A stretch of 64,000 bases of DNA from JBBQNJ01 sp038329845 (GTDB lineage: Bacteria; Planctomycetota; Phycisphaerae; Tepidisphaerales; Tepidisphaeraceae): contig JBBQNJ010000009.1 in the NCBI GenBank assembly GCA_038329845.1, positions 15,899 through 79,898 on the forward strand. Direction: 5' to 3'. Position 1 is the stretch's first letter. Every line of letters begins with the position of its first letter. Both the position numbers and the translations under genes were made by a program. The notes below the pieces were generated by a model. It did no database searches and was not told where the DNA came from. It was given only the letters and a program-made list of their open reading frames with translations. Of the stretch, positions 33,476 to 41,492 are shown one piece after another.

Positions 33476-35758
33476 CTAGCGTCCGCGTGGCTCGGCGGAC
33501 CAATCCGGCTCGGATAAATCCAGCAAGGTGTCGTCCGCTGGACGACGATTGGCAATCACCCGCGACGGCAGCATTTCGCCGTGCCCATTGCCGCCTTTGC
33601 CGTTCATTCCCACCGACGCCATCAGACGCCGCGGCGATGTGGCGTACTGCCACGACCCGTTGTAGTAGTGCGGCCCACGCGAAGAGGCGACATCGTTCGC
33701 CACCGCGCCCAGAACCCGCGCACCCACCCGCTCCAGTTGTTCCAGCGCCAAAACACCCATCTGACGCAGGGACTGGTTCATTCTCAGCACCAGCAAGGTC
33801 GCATCGGCGCCCGCCGCCAGAATGTGCCCATCGGTGACGGTCATCAACGGCGGGCAATCCAACACCACCCGGTCGAACGATGCCGACAACGCCTCGAGCA
33901 GTTGTTTGAACCGCTTGCTCGACAACAGCTCGGCCGGATTGGCCGGCACCGGTCCGCAGGGCAGCACATACAGCCCGCTTACCCGCGTGCCGCGCACCGC
34001 CTGGCCCAGCTTGGCTTCCCCGCCGATCACGCTGGTCAAGCCCACCGACGCATCGGTCTCGAAAATCATGTGCTGCACCGGCGAGCGCAAATCGCAGTCG
34101 ATCAACAAGGTGCGCTGACCGGCTTGCGCCAGCGCGATCGCCAGGTTGCTGGCGGTGGTACTCTTGCCGTCGCCGGGCGTCGGCGACGCCACCAGCACCG
34201 TGCGCGATTCGCGTCCGACGCCCAGATCCAGCGCCGTGCGAATCGATCGATATGCCTCAGCCACTGGAGACCTGGCATCCAAGTGGACCAGTTGCCCGCG
34301 TGCCACCGGCGAAAGACGATTGTTGATCCGCGGCACGGTCGCCAGCACCGGCGTGCCGAGCATGGACAGCACATCCTCGGGGGTCCGCAGGCGCGAATCC
34401 CGCCATTCCCGCACCAGCGACAGCCCGACTCCCGCGATTACCCCCGCCAGCAACGCCGCGGCCAACGCCAGCTTCTTATTCGGCTTGACCGGATCGAGCA
34501 TCGGGGTGGCCCAGTCCACCACCTGGATGTTCAGCGTCGGGCTTTGAACCGCGTTGACCGCGATCTCCGCCGCCCGGGCGTCCACCAGTTGCGACTGGGT
34601 TTGCAGCCGTGCTAATTCCGATTCCAGCCGGCCGAACTCGACCACGTCCGGCGACATCTCCAGCACTTCGGTCCGCTGGGCCTGCAACGATTCCTTGAGC
34701 TGCCGCTCCTTGGCTTCGGCGGCGGTGAGCTGCGCATCCAGCTCGAGCAGCGCCGCCCGGGCGATGGTCAACTCCTTTTCCTCGATCCGCTGCTTGAGCG
34801 AATCGACATGGGCCCGCAACATCTGAATGCGCGGATTCTTCTCGCCTTGCAGTGACTGGCTGGTACTTAATTCGACGGTGAACTGCGCCAGTTGCGCCCG
34901 CAGATCGGCATATTCCTTATCGCCAAGATCGCGCCCGCGAGCCTGCAGGGCGTAGACGAACGCCGATGCCGACGAGGGATCTCGCAGCGCCTGTTCGGTG
35001 GCGCCCTTCTGGGCCCGCAGCTCGATAGTGGCAATCTGCGCTGCGTTATACGCCGTGGCGAGGCTGGCCGCCCGATCGGAAAACGCGTTGCGATCCTCGC
35101 GTAGATTCGACAAGCCGTGTTTGATCTTGATGGCCTGGATGGCATCCACGCAGGCCTGTCGCTGCGCCGTCAATTCGTGCTGCTCCTGTCGCAGCACGCT
35201 GAGCATATCCTGCCCGCTGGAGCGCTGGCGCTCGGTCTGTTCGTCGATGTAAGCCCGCGCCACCGCGTTGGCGATCTCGGCGGCCTCATCGGGCGTGTGA
35301 GCATCCATCGTGACCGTCAACAAATCGCTCTTGCGCCCTGGCTCGATTCGCAGCCCCGAATTCTGGCGCAGCCAGTTCACCGGGTCCTGATTCAGCGCCG
35401 CGAACGTGAGCATCGGTCCGGTGTTAATCGAGCGCAGCGCTCGCGTCAGCACCGGCCCGGAGCCGGCGATCGTCGCCTGGGTTTCCAGGAAATTCTCTGA
35501 CGGTGCCGCGAAGTCGCGCGACTCGTTGAGAATGCGCGGCGCATGTTCGCGCACCGACAGCCGGGCCGTGGCCCGATACGTCGGCGCCGTGACGTAAAGA
35601 AACGCCGCCGTCAGCACAAGGAACCCGAACACCGTGACGATCAACGTCAATCGCCGGCGCCAAAGCACCTCGAGCAACGGAGCCGAAGAATAATTCCCGC
35701 CGCCCAGACCATGGCTCGGAGCCCGGTCATTGGACGAGTCGCTTATGAGATGTCGCAT
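33476..35758 (-). CDS. Wzc-like polysaccharide co-polymerase with BY-kinase domain
   Basis: The 760-residue protein has a Wzz domain bounded by two transmembrane segments (about 38-58 and 425-447) with a long periplasmic coiled coil (200-400). A cytoplasmic BY-kinase domain follows: Walker A ASPTPGDGKSTTASNLA, Walker A' LLIDCDLR, Walker B RVVLDCPP. It would control chain length and coordinate export. The C-terminal Tyr-rich tail typical of BY-kinases is reduced to YY and a single Y (GPHYYNGSWQY), so regulation by tail phosphorylation may differ. ATG 35758 opens the first gene of the operon. Confidence 0.9.
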   Translation of the reverse strand: MRHLISDSSNDRAPSHGLGGGNYSSAPLLEVLWRRRLTLIVTVFGFLVLTAAFLYVTAPTYRATARLSVREHAPRILNESRDFAAPSENFLETQATIAGSGPVLTRALRSINTGPMLTFAALNQDPVNWLRQNSGLRIEPGRKSDLLTVTMDAHTPDEAAEIANAVARAYIDEQTERQRSSGQDMLSVLRQEQHELTAQRQACVDAIQAIKIKHGLSNLREDRNAFSDRAASLATAYNAAQIATIELRAQKGATEQALRDPSSASAFVYALQARGRDLGDKEYADLRAQLAQFTVELSTSQSLQGEKNPRIQMLRAHVDSLKQRIEEKELTIARAALLELDAQLTAAEAKERQLKESLQAQRTEVLEMSPDVVEFGRLESELARLQTQSQLVDARAAEIAVNAVQSPTLNIQVVDWATPMLDPVKPNKKLALAAALLAGVIAGVGLSLVREWRDSRLRTPEDVLSMLGTPVLATVPRINNRLSPVARGQLVHLDARSPVAEAYRSIRTALDLGVGRESRTVLVASPTPGDGKSTTASNLAIALAQAGQRTLLIDCDLRSPVQHMIFETDASVGLTSVIGGEAKLGQAVRGTRVSGLYVLPCGPVPANPAELLSSKRFKQLLEALSASFDRVVLDCPPLMTVTDGHILAAGADATLLVLRMNQSLRQMGVLALEQLERVGARVLGAVANDVASSRGPHYYNGSWQYATSPRRLMASVGMNGKGGNGHGEMLPSRVIANRRPADDTLLDLSEPDWSAEPRGR

Positions 35759-36111
35759 CAAAAGACCTGTATGTAAATCTGACGGTCAGTCGCCCCGAGC
35801 AAGCTCAGCGGTCTTATCAACCGCACGGCCACGTCCGATAATATCGGATCACGCCAACGCGACTTGCACCATCACACCCACTTGACGCGTTACATAGGAC
35901 GCGCCCAAACCCACTGCGGAATCAGTCCGGTTGGCCCGCCAACCTTCAATCACGCGAAATGTCAACCATCGGACAACCAAAACTGCCACAGTAAAGTAGA
36001 CATGCCACCGGTGAATATCAAGTGCAAAAATAAACCGCGCCCGTCAGGGTCCAATATCCATCCTCGCCCGTGGGATTGGGAAAGCCGAGCGGTCTGCGCC
36101 GCGCGTGAGGG
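35759..36111. promoter_or_regulatory. Upstream region of the EPS operon with a perfect palindrome
   Basis: The 353-base gap has no gene. TCCGATA-A-TATCGGA (35834-35848) is a perfect 7-bp inverted repeat with a single central base, 76 bases before the first EPS gene, and could be an operator. The distal part is moderately AT-rich and contains no clear -35/-10 pair. The palindrome is the strongest regulatory candidate. Confidence 0.5.
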
Positions 36112-37815
36112 CTATTCACCCATCCGTTCGGCCATCAGACCCATCGTATATGACACCATCGGGGTCCAGTATTCGCAGGTGTGATAGCTCTCCGGCGAAA
36201 GCGTCGGGCGATCATCGGCGGTGCCCCCGATCCCGTTCATTACCCCCCCCGGGATCACCGGCGTGGCGGGCCGGAACTCACCGGTCACAAACAGCGCCGG
36301 CTGATTCCGCCCCACGTCCGATATCGTACTGGCATTGAAGGGGTTGCATCCCATGATCCAGTCGAGCTGGCGCTGCCCCAGTGCCGCTGCCGATGGCCGG
36401 TTCAGAATCCGGCTCGCCCGGCAAAGCCCCACCCCGTTCGACGCCAGATGGGCATTGATACCCACCCACCACTGCCCGTCCTTGCTCTGGCCCCCCGGCC
36501 GCATGAACCAGCGATACCAGTGCGATTCCACCCGCCGGTTACCGCCGGGATCCGCCCCGTCGTACAGCCCGTACGGAACCGTTCCGAACGCGGATCGAGC
36601 GGCCATGGACTCGAGAAATTGAACATGGCGATCAAGCGATTCTTGCCATTTTTTTCCCCCGGGGTGATCCCGCCACCGTTCCAAAGCCGCGCAGAGCGAC
36701 AGCAGCGGAAGATTGCCATGGGCGATCTCCCGGTACGGCTCCTGACTTCCCCCCCCCGTGCGGAAGAAGCCGCCAATCTGCGATCCGGGCGGCGACTGAA
36801 GCGCCACCAGCTTGCCCAGATAACCCACTCCCGCCAATTGCGCCGCATCCAAATCGCTCGCCCGATGCAGCTCGGCGCACGCGATCACCCCGGCGGCGAG
36901 CGATCCGGCGAGCTGCGGGTTGCGACGATCCACGCACCATCGCCAACACCGCCGCCCGGCATCGAGGCACCGCTCGGCGTAGGCCCGATCCGCGTCTCGA
37001 AAAAGCCGCCCAATCCGCGCCTGGGCCGCGACAAACAAGAACTGCACCGTCACATCGGCCGGTTCGACATGAATAACCCGATCGTCGGCGGTTCCGACGC
37101 GATTGTCGGTCCAGCCGTTGCCATCGTCCCCGCCGCAATAGTTCATCAAGAACCCCTGAGAATCCTGCATCTTCAGAAAATACCCGTTGCCCCAGCGAAT
37201 CTCGTCGATGACGGCATCACGATCGAGCCATTTCCCGGCGCGGTCCAGCAGTCCTGTCAGCCCCAGCAACCCATGGATTGTCGCCCCGGTCCATTTGCGC
37301 ACGTCGCAGGCATCGTGCCAGCCGCCGCTGACGTCTTGATGTCTCCCATCATCGCTGCGCCGCCCGTCATCGAGATGGCATGGCCGGTGATACCCGCGCG
37401 AACTATCGCCGCATCGCTGCTGCGCGAAATAGTCCACGCACTTGGCGACCGCCGAGACATACACGGTTGCCGCGATGATCAATGGCTGGCTCTGTCCTCT
37501 GGGGCATTGCAGTACGTATGTCCCCGGGCGTTGAAGGCCGGAAAAATCGGCGACGAGAAACGGCCCGAAATCTCCCGTCACCGGCTCGAATTGTCCTGAT
37601 AGCCCCTGCGCCGAAGTGCCCGCGTCGACCAGACGAAATCCGATTGGTTCGCTTCCGGCGACCAGCGCAAACTTCGCGGCAGTCGGAACGAAGCCCACAT
37701 GATTTACCAAAATCGGCGAGGAGACCGTTTTCGCGGCGCAAGACCCCACCGCCGCCACTCCCGCCGCCCCCGCCACCGCGCCCATGAACGTCCGCCTGGA
37801 GATCATTCGAGACAT
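36112..37815 (-). CDS. Secreted glycoside hydrolase family 9 (cellulase-type) protein
   Basis: The 567-residue protein starts with a twin-arginine-type signal (MISRRTFMGAVAGAAGVAAV then GSC, possibly also a lipobox). An N-terminal immunoglobulin-like CelD_N domain (32-125, ILVNHVGFVPTAAKFALV) precedes a GH9 (alpha/alpha)6 barrel. The catalytic Asp pair is in GGWHDACDVRKW (DACD for the usual DAGD) and the general acid Glu is in SPESYHTCEYWTP near the end. DRHVQFL and NPFNAST also fit. It probably cleaves beta-1,4-glucan, either environmental or the cell's own polymer, given the adjacent EPS operon. Confidence 0.85.
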   Translation of the reverse strand: MSRMISRRTFMGAVAGAAGVAAVGSCAAKTVSSPILVNHVGFVPTAAKFALVAGSEPIGFRLVDAGTSAQGLSGQFEPVTGDFGPFLVADFSGLQRPGTYVLQCPRGQSQPLIIAATVYVSAVAKCVDYFAQQRCGDSSRGYHRPCHLDDGRRSDDGRHQDVSGGWHDACDVRKWTGATIHGLLGLTGLLDRAGKWLDRDAVIDEIRWGNGYFLKMQDSQGFLMNYCGGDDGNGWTDNRVGTADDRVIHVEPADVTVQFLFVAAQARIGRLFRDADRAYAERCLDAGRRCWRWCVDRRNPQLAGSLAAGVIACAELHRASDLDAAQLAGVGYLGKLVALQSPPGSQIGGFFRTGGGSQEPYREIAHGNLPLLSLCAALERWRDHPGGKKWQESLDRHVQFLESMAARSAFGTVPYGLYDGADPGGNRRVESHWYRWFMRPGGQSKDGQWWVGINAHLASNGVGLCRASRILNRPSAAALGQRQLDWIMGCNPFNASTISDVGRNQPALFVTGEFRPATPVIPGGVMNGIGGTADDRPTLSPESYHTCEYWTPMVSYTMGLMAERMGE

Positions 37816-37893
37816 TGTACCGCCGGACTGCCTCTAAGGCCGCAGAACTAGTCCGGTGAATCGTCCTGGCCAATTCCTCGGCCTAGGATTTGG

Positions 37894-37906
37894 TATACTG
37901 ACCCCG
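37894..37906 (+). promoter_or_regulatory. Extended -10 promoter candidate with possible leaderless start
   Basis: TGGTATACT supplies an extended -10 (TATACT at 37894-37899). The expected transcription start, about seven bases downstream, coincides with GTG 37906. No Shine-Dalgarno lies before that GTG. Confidence 0.4.
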
Positions 37907-38154
37907 TGCGTGCAGACGCCCGTCGAGCGCTGCTGACGATTCGGGAATGCTTGGCCAGTGATCGGTTCTCGATCACGATGCACTTTGCGCAGCGAATGGT
38001 TCAGCGAGGCCTCTGGCGTTGGGAGATGGGCAAGTCGGTTCCGGATGCCCAGACGCTCGGACGCATCGAAAAGCTGCGCGAAGAGTCCGCTCGCGATGGC
38101 GTGGTCAACCTTACCGACCAATGCCCATCCGACGCCTCGGCCACGCGCAGTTAA
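37906..38154 (+). CDS. Small protein with a DUF4258-like N-terminus
   Basis: The 82-residue product contains RRALLTIRECLASDRFSITM then HFAQRMVQRGL, resembling the start of DUF4258-type small toxins (T.HA..RM..RG). The second half (WRWEMGKSVPDAQTLGRIEK) does not follow the family, so it may be a divergent or truncated member. The start GTG 37906 has no ribosome-binding site but a close -10. Reality as a gene is uncertain but supported by promoter placement. Confidence 0.45.
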   Translation: MRADARRALLTIRECLASDRFSITMHFAQRMVQRGLWRWEMGKSVPDAQTLGRIEKLREESARDGVVNLTDQCPSDASATRS

Positions 38155-38241
38155 CCCGATCGACCCACTCGCGGGACGGCTCCGCGGGCCCAACGGGCCA
38201 GTCGCGGATCCGTCCCGGGAGATGGGCGGAATCGCCGTCGG

Positions 38242-40869
38242 TCAAGGCTCAACGGCGCCGGCGGCGAGGCGCGTCACCGGCAGGGCGTCGTGCCAGAAGT
38301 CGTCCCAGCGATAGTTCAGCGGCTTGGTCCCGAACGTCGCGGCGACCGAGTTCACCGCCGGGGCGTAACGGGAATCGAGCGTCACCGAATCGGTCGTATC
38401 GGTCCCCACGAACGGCATGGCATTCCAATCGCCCAGCGAGGCGTAGCCGTAGGAAATCCGCATGACCCCGTGGTCGTAGCCGCTGGGCGCGGGGTTCCAG
38501 ACGTTGCCGTCCACCCACTTGATCGCCCGCTCCGCGTCCGGGTACAGCACGATGTTCCCGCTCGTGGCGTAATTCAGCGCGGGGTTGACATACAGGTTGT
38601 TGACCATCGTGATCTCGGGGGTGTTGGCGATGTTCCCCGTAGCGATGTCGATGAAGTGCGTGTTCGGATCGTTGCTGATCCCGGTGTTGTTCGCAAAGGT
38701 GAGGTCCACCACCTTGCGCTGGTAGAGCGTCTCGTAAGGCACGACCGCGATCGTGTCATGCATAATGTTGTTGCGCATCATGATGTGTTCGGTGCCGGCA
38801 CCGATCCGAATGCCCTGGAAATCGTTGTTCTCCAGAACATGCCAGCGGCTGCGGCGAGCTACCTCAACCGGATCATTGACCCGATCGGCCAGCGACAGCG
38901 GTCCGAGCTTGACCAGTCCGGAATCGACCGTGTTATTGGCGACATAGGCGTAATAGGCCTCGTCAAAACGGAACACGGCGTTCGTGTCGTCCAACGGGTC
39001 GACAGGCCGCGCTGGGTTGGAAAAGTGGTTGTACTGGAAGTTGCCGCGATAGACGTACATCCGCATCAACTGCCCGCGGGTGGCGTTGCGGGCGGTGTTG
39101 CCCAGCATGACCACATGATCGGCCGAGGTCATGAATCCGTAACGGATCGACGTGTCGGAAACATCGGAATTGTCCTGCATGAGCACGGCGTGTCCCGGAC
39201 CCGTAATCGGATAATCGACATTGTCGAAAGTGCAGCCGCGAATCGTCACGTTCGGAGCGTCGTTGACGTTCAGGGGAATCACGCCGGTAGGGTCGGCGAT
39301 CCCGTTCACCGGAGCAAATCGGCTGGTGAACGCGATATCCCGAAGGGTGAAGCCTGAGTTGGTGCGGTTGAGGTTGAACAAGCTGATCTTGCTTACCTTC
39401 GGTCCGGCGTAGTTGATCACGGGGCGCGCCTGGGCAGAGCTGCCGTAGGCGCCGAACTCGAGATTGCGTTCAACCCCGGTGTAAAACAGATCGGTCCAGT
39501 CCCATGCCCCGCCCCGCTCAAACAGGATGCGGGAATTGTCCGATCGCAGCGCGATGGCGCGGGTGAGACTGGCGATGGCGCGGTCCGGGGCACCGCCGTC
39601 GTTCTGATCGTTGCCATGATTGCTGACATAGATCACCTGGCGATTGTCGGGCGTGACCGTCACGGGCATGGCGGCCGTGGAAACGACGCCGTTCACGTCG
39701 GTGAGGGTCAGCGTCACGTTATACGAGCCCGGGCGATCGTAGACGTGGGCAACGTTGTAGCCCGTCAGTTCATTGTACGCCGAGCCGGGATCCCCGAGGT
39801 TCCACTGAAAGCGGGTCGTCAAGACGCTGCCGTTGGCGATCAGCGAGTTCAACGCATTGAGATGAAGGGTTCCCCCGGCTTGGAACGTGGTGGGGGTGTT
39901 GTTGAAGATCACCGCATGAAGATCCGACGTAGATGTCGGGGGGGGCGTGGGCGTCGGTGTCGGCGTGGGCGTCGGTGTCGGTGTGGGCGTTGGTGTCGGC
40001 GTGGGCGTCGGTGTCGGTGTGGGCGTTGGTGTCGGTGTGGGCGTTGGTGTCGGCGTGGGCGTGGGTGTCGGCGTTGGTGTCGGCGTGGGCGTTGGCGGCG
40101 GAGTGGGGGTCGGCGTCGGAGTCGGCGTCGGCGTCGGCGTCGGCGTCGGAGTGGGTGTTGGCGTCGGCGTCGGAGTGGGTGTCGGTGTCGATCCAACCGC
40201 CGGGATCGAGCCGTTGCCAGCGCCGTCGAGGATCGTGTTGTTACCTGCGCCGGCGTAAATCAGATCCTGACCGCCGCCGACGTGGATTGTATCGTTGCCC
40301 GCGCCGGTGCGGACGTGGTTGTTCCCCTCGCCGCCGAAGACTTCAATATCCTTGTCCACGGTGGAAAACGCGGCGATAAAATCGTCACCGGCCCCGCCGA
40401 TCATCCGCACCGAATTGACGTCGGCGGGGTTGAATAATTGTCCGCGGCCATTGACGGATGCATAGATTTCGCCGTTCTGCGGGTAGAGCGAAAGAATGCT
40501 TCCCGTGGTCGCGTCGCCGCGAATTTCCAGGATTCCGTTCGAGAGCGTCGTCGACAGCATCCGCCGGCCTTCCAACGAATCCATCACCGCACCGGCGCGG
40601 GCAGTAGCCCATTGCGGCTGAGGCTGAAAGTTCCGCAAGAACTGCCGCGCCATCGTCTGTCCGGACCGGGCCGCGAAATGCGACGCCCGGACCACCTTCA
40701 TCGCCGCGGGATGGGCCGCGTCGGCGATGCGGGTGGCCACACGCTCGAGTTGCGACAATGTCTGTTCGATCGCCCTTGCGATCTGGCGATGATTCGTTGC
40801 CGCTTTAGCCTTCGAGAAACCGTTTGCAGACCGGACCCGCCGGCCGCCCGAGAGAAATCGGTGGACCAT
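38242..40869 (-). CDS. Secreted planctomycete exoprotein: RTX-like repeats, Thr-Pro linker, PKD, beta-helix
   Basis: The 875-residue protein has a long N-terminal region ending in the planctomycete export signature SLEGRRMLS (about 97-105). Calcium-binding RTX-like repeats follow (GGAGDDFIA, GGEGNNHVRTGAGNDTI, GGGQDLIYAGAGNNTI; 150-225), then roughly 43 Thr-Pro units (230-318). A PKD domain has WNLGDPGSAYN and HVYDRPGSYNVTLTLTDVNG. The C-terminal right-handed beta-helix (about 410-830) has NV.IRGC.F, NNTV and NNIM rungs. It is probably a surface polysaccharide-binding or degrading protein; no catalytic triad is obvious. GAAGGG precedes ATG 40869. Confidence 0.85.
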   Translation of the reverse strand: MVHRFLSGGRRVRSANGFSKAKAATNHRQIARAIEQTLSQLERVATRIADAAHPAAMKVVRASHFAARSGQTMARQFLRNFQPQPQWATARAGAVMDSLEGRRMLSTTLSNGILEIRGDATTGSILSLYPQNGEIYASVNGRGQLFNPADVNSVRMIGGAGDDFIAAFSTVDKDIEVFGGEGNNHVRTGAGNDTIHVGGGQDLIYAGAGNNTILDGAGNGSIPAVGSTPTPTPTPTPTPTPTPTPTPTPTPTPTPTPPPTPTPTPTPTPTPTPTPTPTPTPTPTPTPTPTPTPTPTPTPTPTPTPTPTPPPTSTSDLHAVIFNNTPTTFQAGGTLHLNALNSLIANGSVLTTRFQWNLGDPGSAYNELTGYNVAHVYDRPGSYNVTLTLTDVNGVVSTAAMPVTVTPDNRQVIYVSNHGNDQNDGGAPDRAIASLTRAIALRSDNSRILFERGGAWDWTDLFYTGVERNLEFGAYGSSAQARPVINYAGPKVSKISLFNLNRTNSGFTLRDIAFTSRFAPVNGIADPTGVIPLNVNDAPNVTIRGCTFDNVDYPITGPGHAVLMQDNSDVSDTSIRYGFMTSADHVVMLGNTARNATRGQLMRMYVYRGNFQYNHFSNPARPVDPLDDTNAVFRFDEAYYAYVANNTVDSGLVKLGPLSLADRVNDPVEVARRSRWHVLENNDFQGIRIGAGTEHIMMRNNIMHDTIAVVPYETLYQRKVVDLTFANNTGISNDPNTHFIDIATGNIANTPEITMVNNLYVNPALNYATSGNIVLYPDAERAIKWVDGNVWNPAPSGYDHGVMRISYGYASLGDWNAMPFVGTDTTDSVTLDSRYAPAVNSVAATFGTKPLNYRWDDFWHDALPVTRLAAGAVEP
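39935..40194. repeat. Hexanucleotide repeat encoding (Thr-Pro)n
   Basis: About 43 tandem copies of GG(C/T)GT(C/T/G)-type hexamers encode Thr-Pro on the minus strand, interrupted by two Pro-Pro variants. The tract is a rigid extracellular linker and a likely hotspot for length variation by slippage. Confidence 0.9.
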
Positions 40870-41078
40870 TTATACCCTTCGATCAGGGGTTGAAAAAAGA
40901 CGGAAAGACCGCGAGTGGGGTCCGACGCGGCGCCCCGCCTTTCCGCATAACTTAAGGAAATAGGATTAGCGGGTCCGCAAGAGCAGTTCAAGCCGATGCA
41001 AGAGGAAAAAAAAGTTTTTTTTCGGTAGGCCCGCGGCCAGATGGCGGCACCGGTGCGCAAAACGTGAATTCGCCGCCA
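40870..41078. other. Short intergenic region with A8/T8 tract and dyad
   Basis: Lies between the small membrane gene and the RTX exoprotein gene. TGGCGGC (41042-41048) and GCCGCCA (41072-41078) form a dyad right at the end of the upstream gene. AAAAAAAAGTTTTTTTT lies at about 41006-41022. Both could contribute to termination but the T-tract is not adjacent to the stem. Confidence 0.3.
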
Positions 41079-41492
41079 CTACGATGATTTTCGCTCGACT
41101 TCGCGTAGTGCAAGCACCGACGGGCACAGCAGCGGCAACAGGGGATTGCGAAGTTCATGCGTCTCGGCCAGCGCACGCAGGCGCTTGACTTCCGCCGGTT
41201 CAATACCCGCCGACTTGGAAACCTCGCGGATGAGTTTGCCCAGATGGTTGATTCGCTTCTCTCCACGATTTTGCCGGCGATGCGCCAGCAGAAGCACGAG
41301 AATCAACAGCGCCGCGGCGGCGAACAAAATGGCAAGGATCCGCCCGCCATTGGCGCTTTCCCGCACGTTGGCCGAGATGCTGCGAAGCACCTCTTCCTGC
41401 GTGAGTTGGGCCAATGCCCGCCCGGGCAGCCATAGCGCAGCCCCCGCCCCCGCGAGAATGCCGGAACGCGTTGGGATCACTGGAACTTTCAT
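41079..41492 (-). CDS. Small single-pass membrane protein coupled to the HEAT-repeat gene
   Basis: The 137-residue protein has an N-terminal signal-like segment (ILAGAGAALWLPGRALA), a short extracellular helix, one transmembrane helix (about 52-70, ILAILFAAAALLILVLLLAH) and a basic cytoplasmic helical tail. ATG 41492 overlaps the upstream TGA (ATGA). The tail (EVSKSAGIEPAEVKRLRALA) resembles small adaptor-type sequences but I do not recognise a family. It may anchor the HEAT protein at the membrane; this is inference. Confidence 0.6.
   Translation of the reverse strand: MKVPVIPTRSGILAGAGAALWLPGRALAQLTQEEVLRSISANVRESANGGRILAILFAAAALLILVLLLAHRRQNRGEKRINHLGKLIREVSKSAGIEPAEVKRLRALAETHELRNPLLPLLCPSVLALREVERKSS

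Noticed and set aside
39947..40258. Plus-strand Gly-Val repeat protein
   Set aside because: It is the reverse reading of the Thr-Pro tract.
41003..41025. A8-G-T8 tract as a terminator
   Set aside because: The tract is about 20 bases away from the only GC-rich stem and does not form a proper stem-plus-T-tract by itself.
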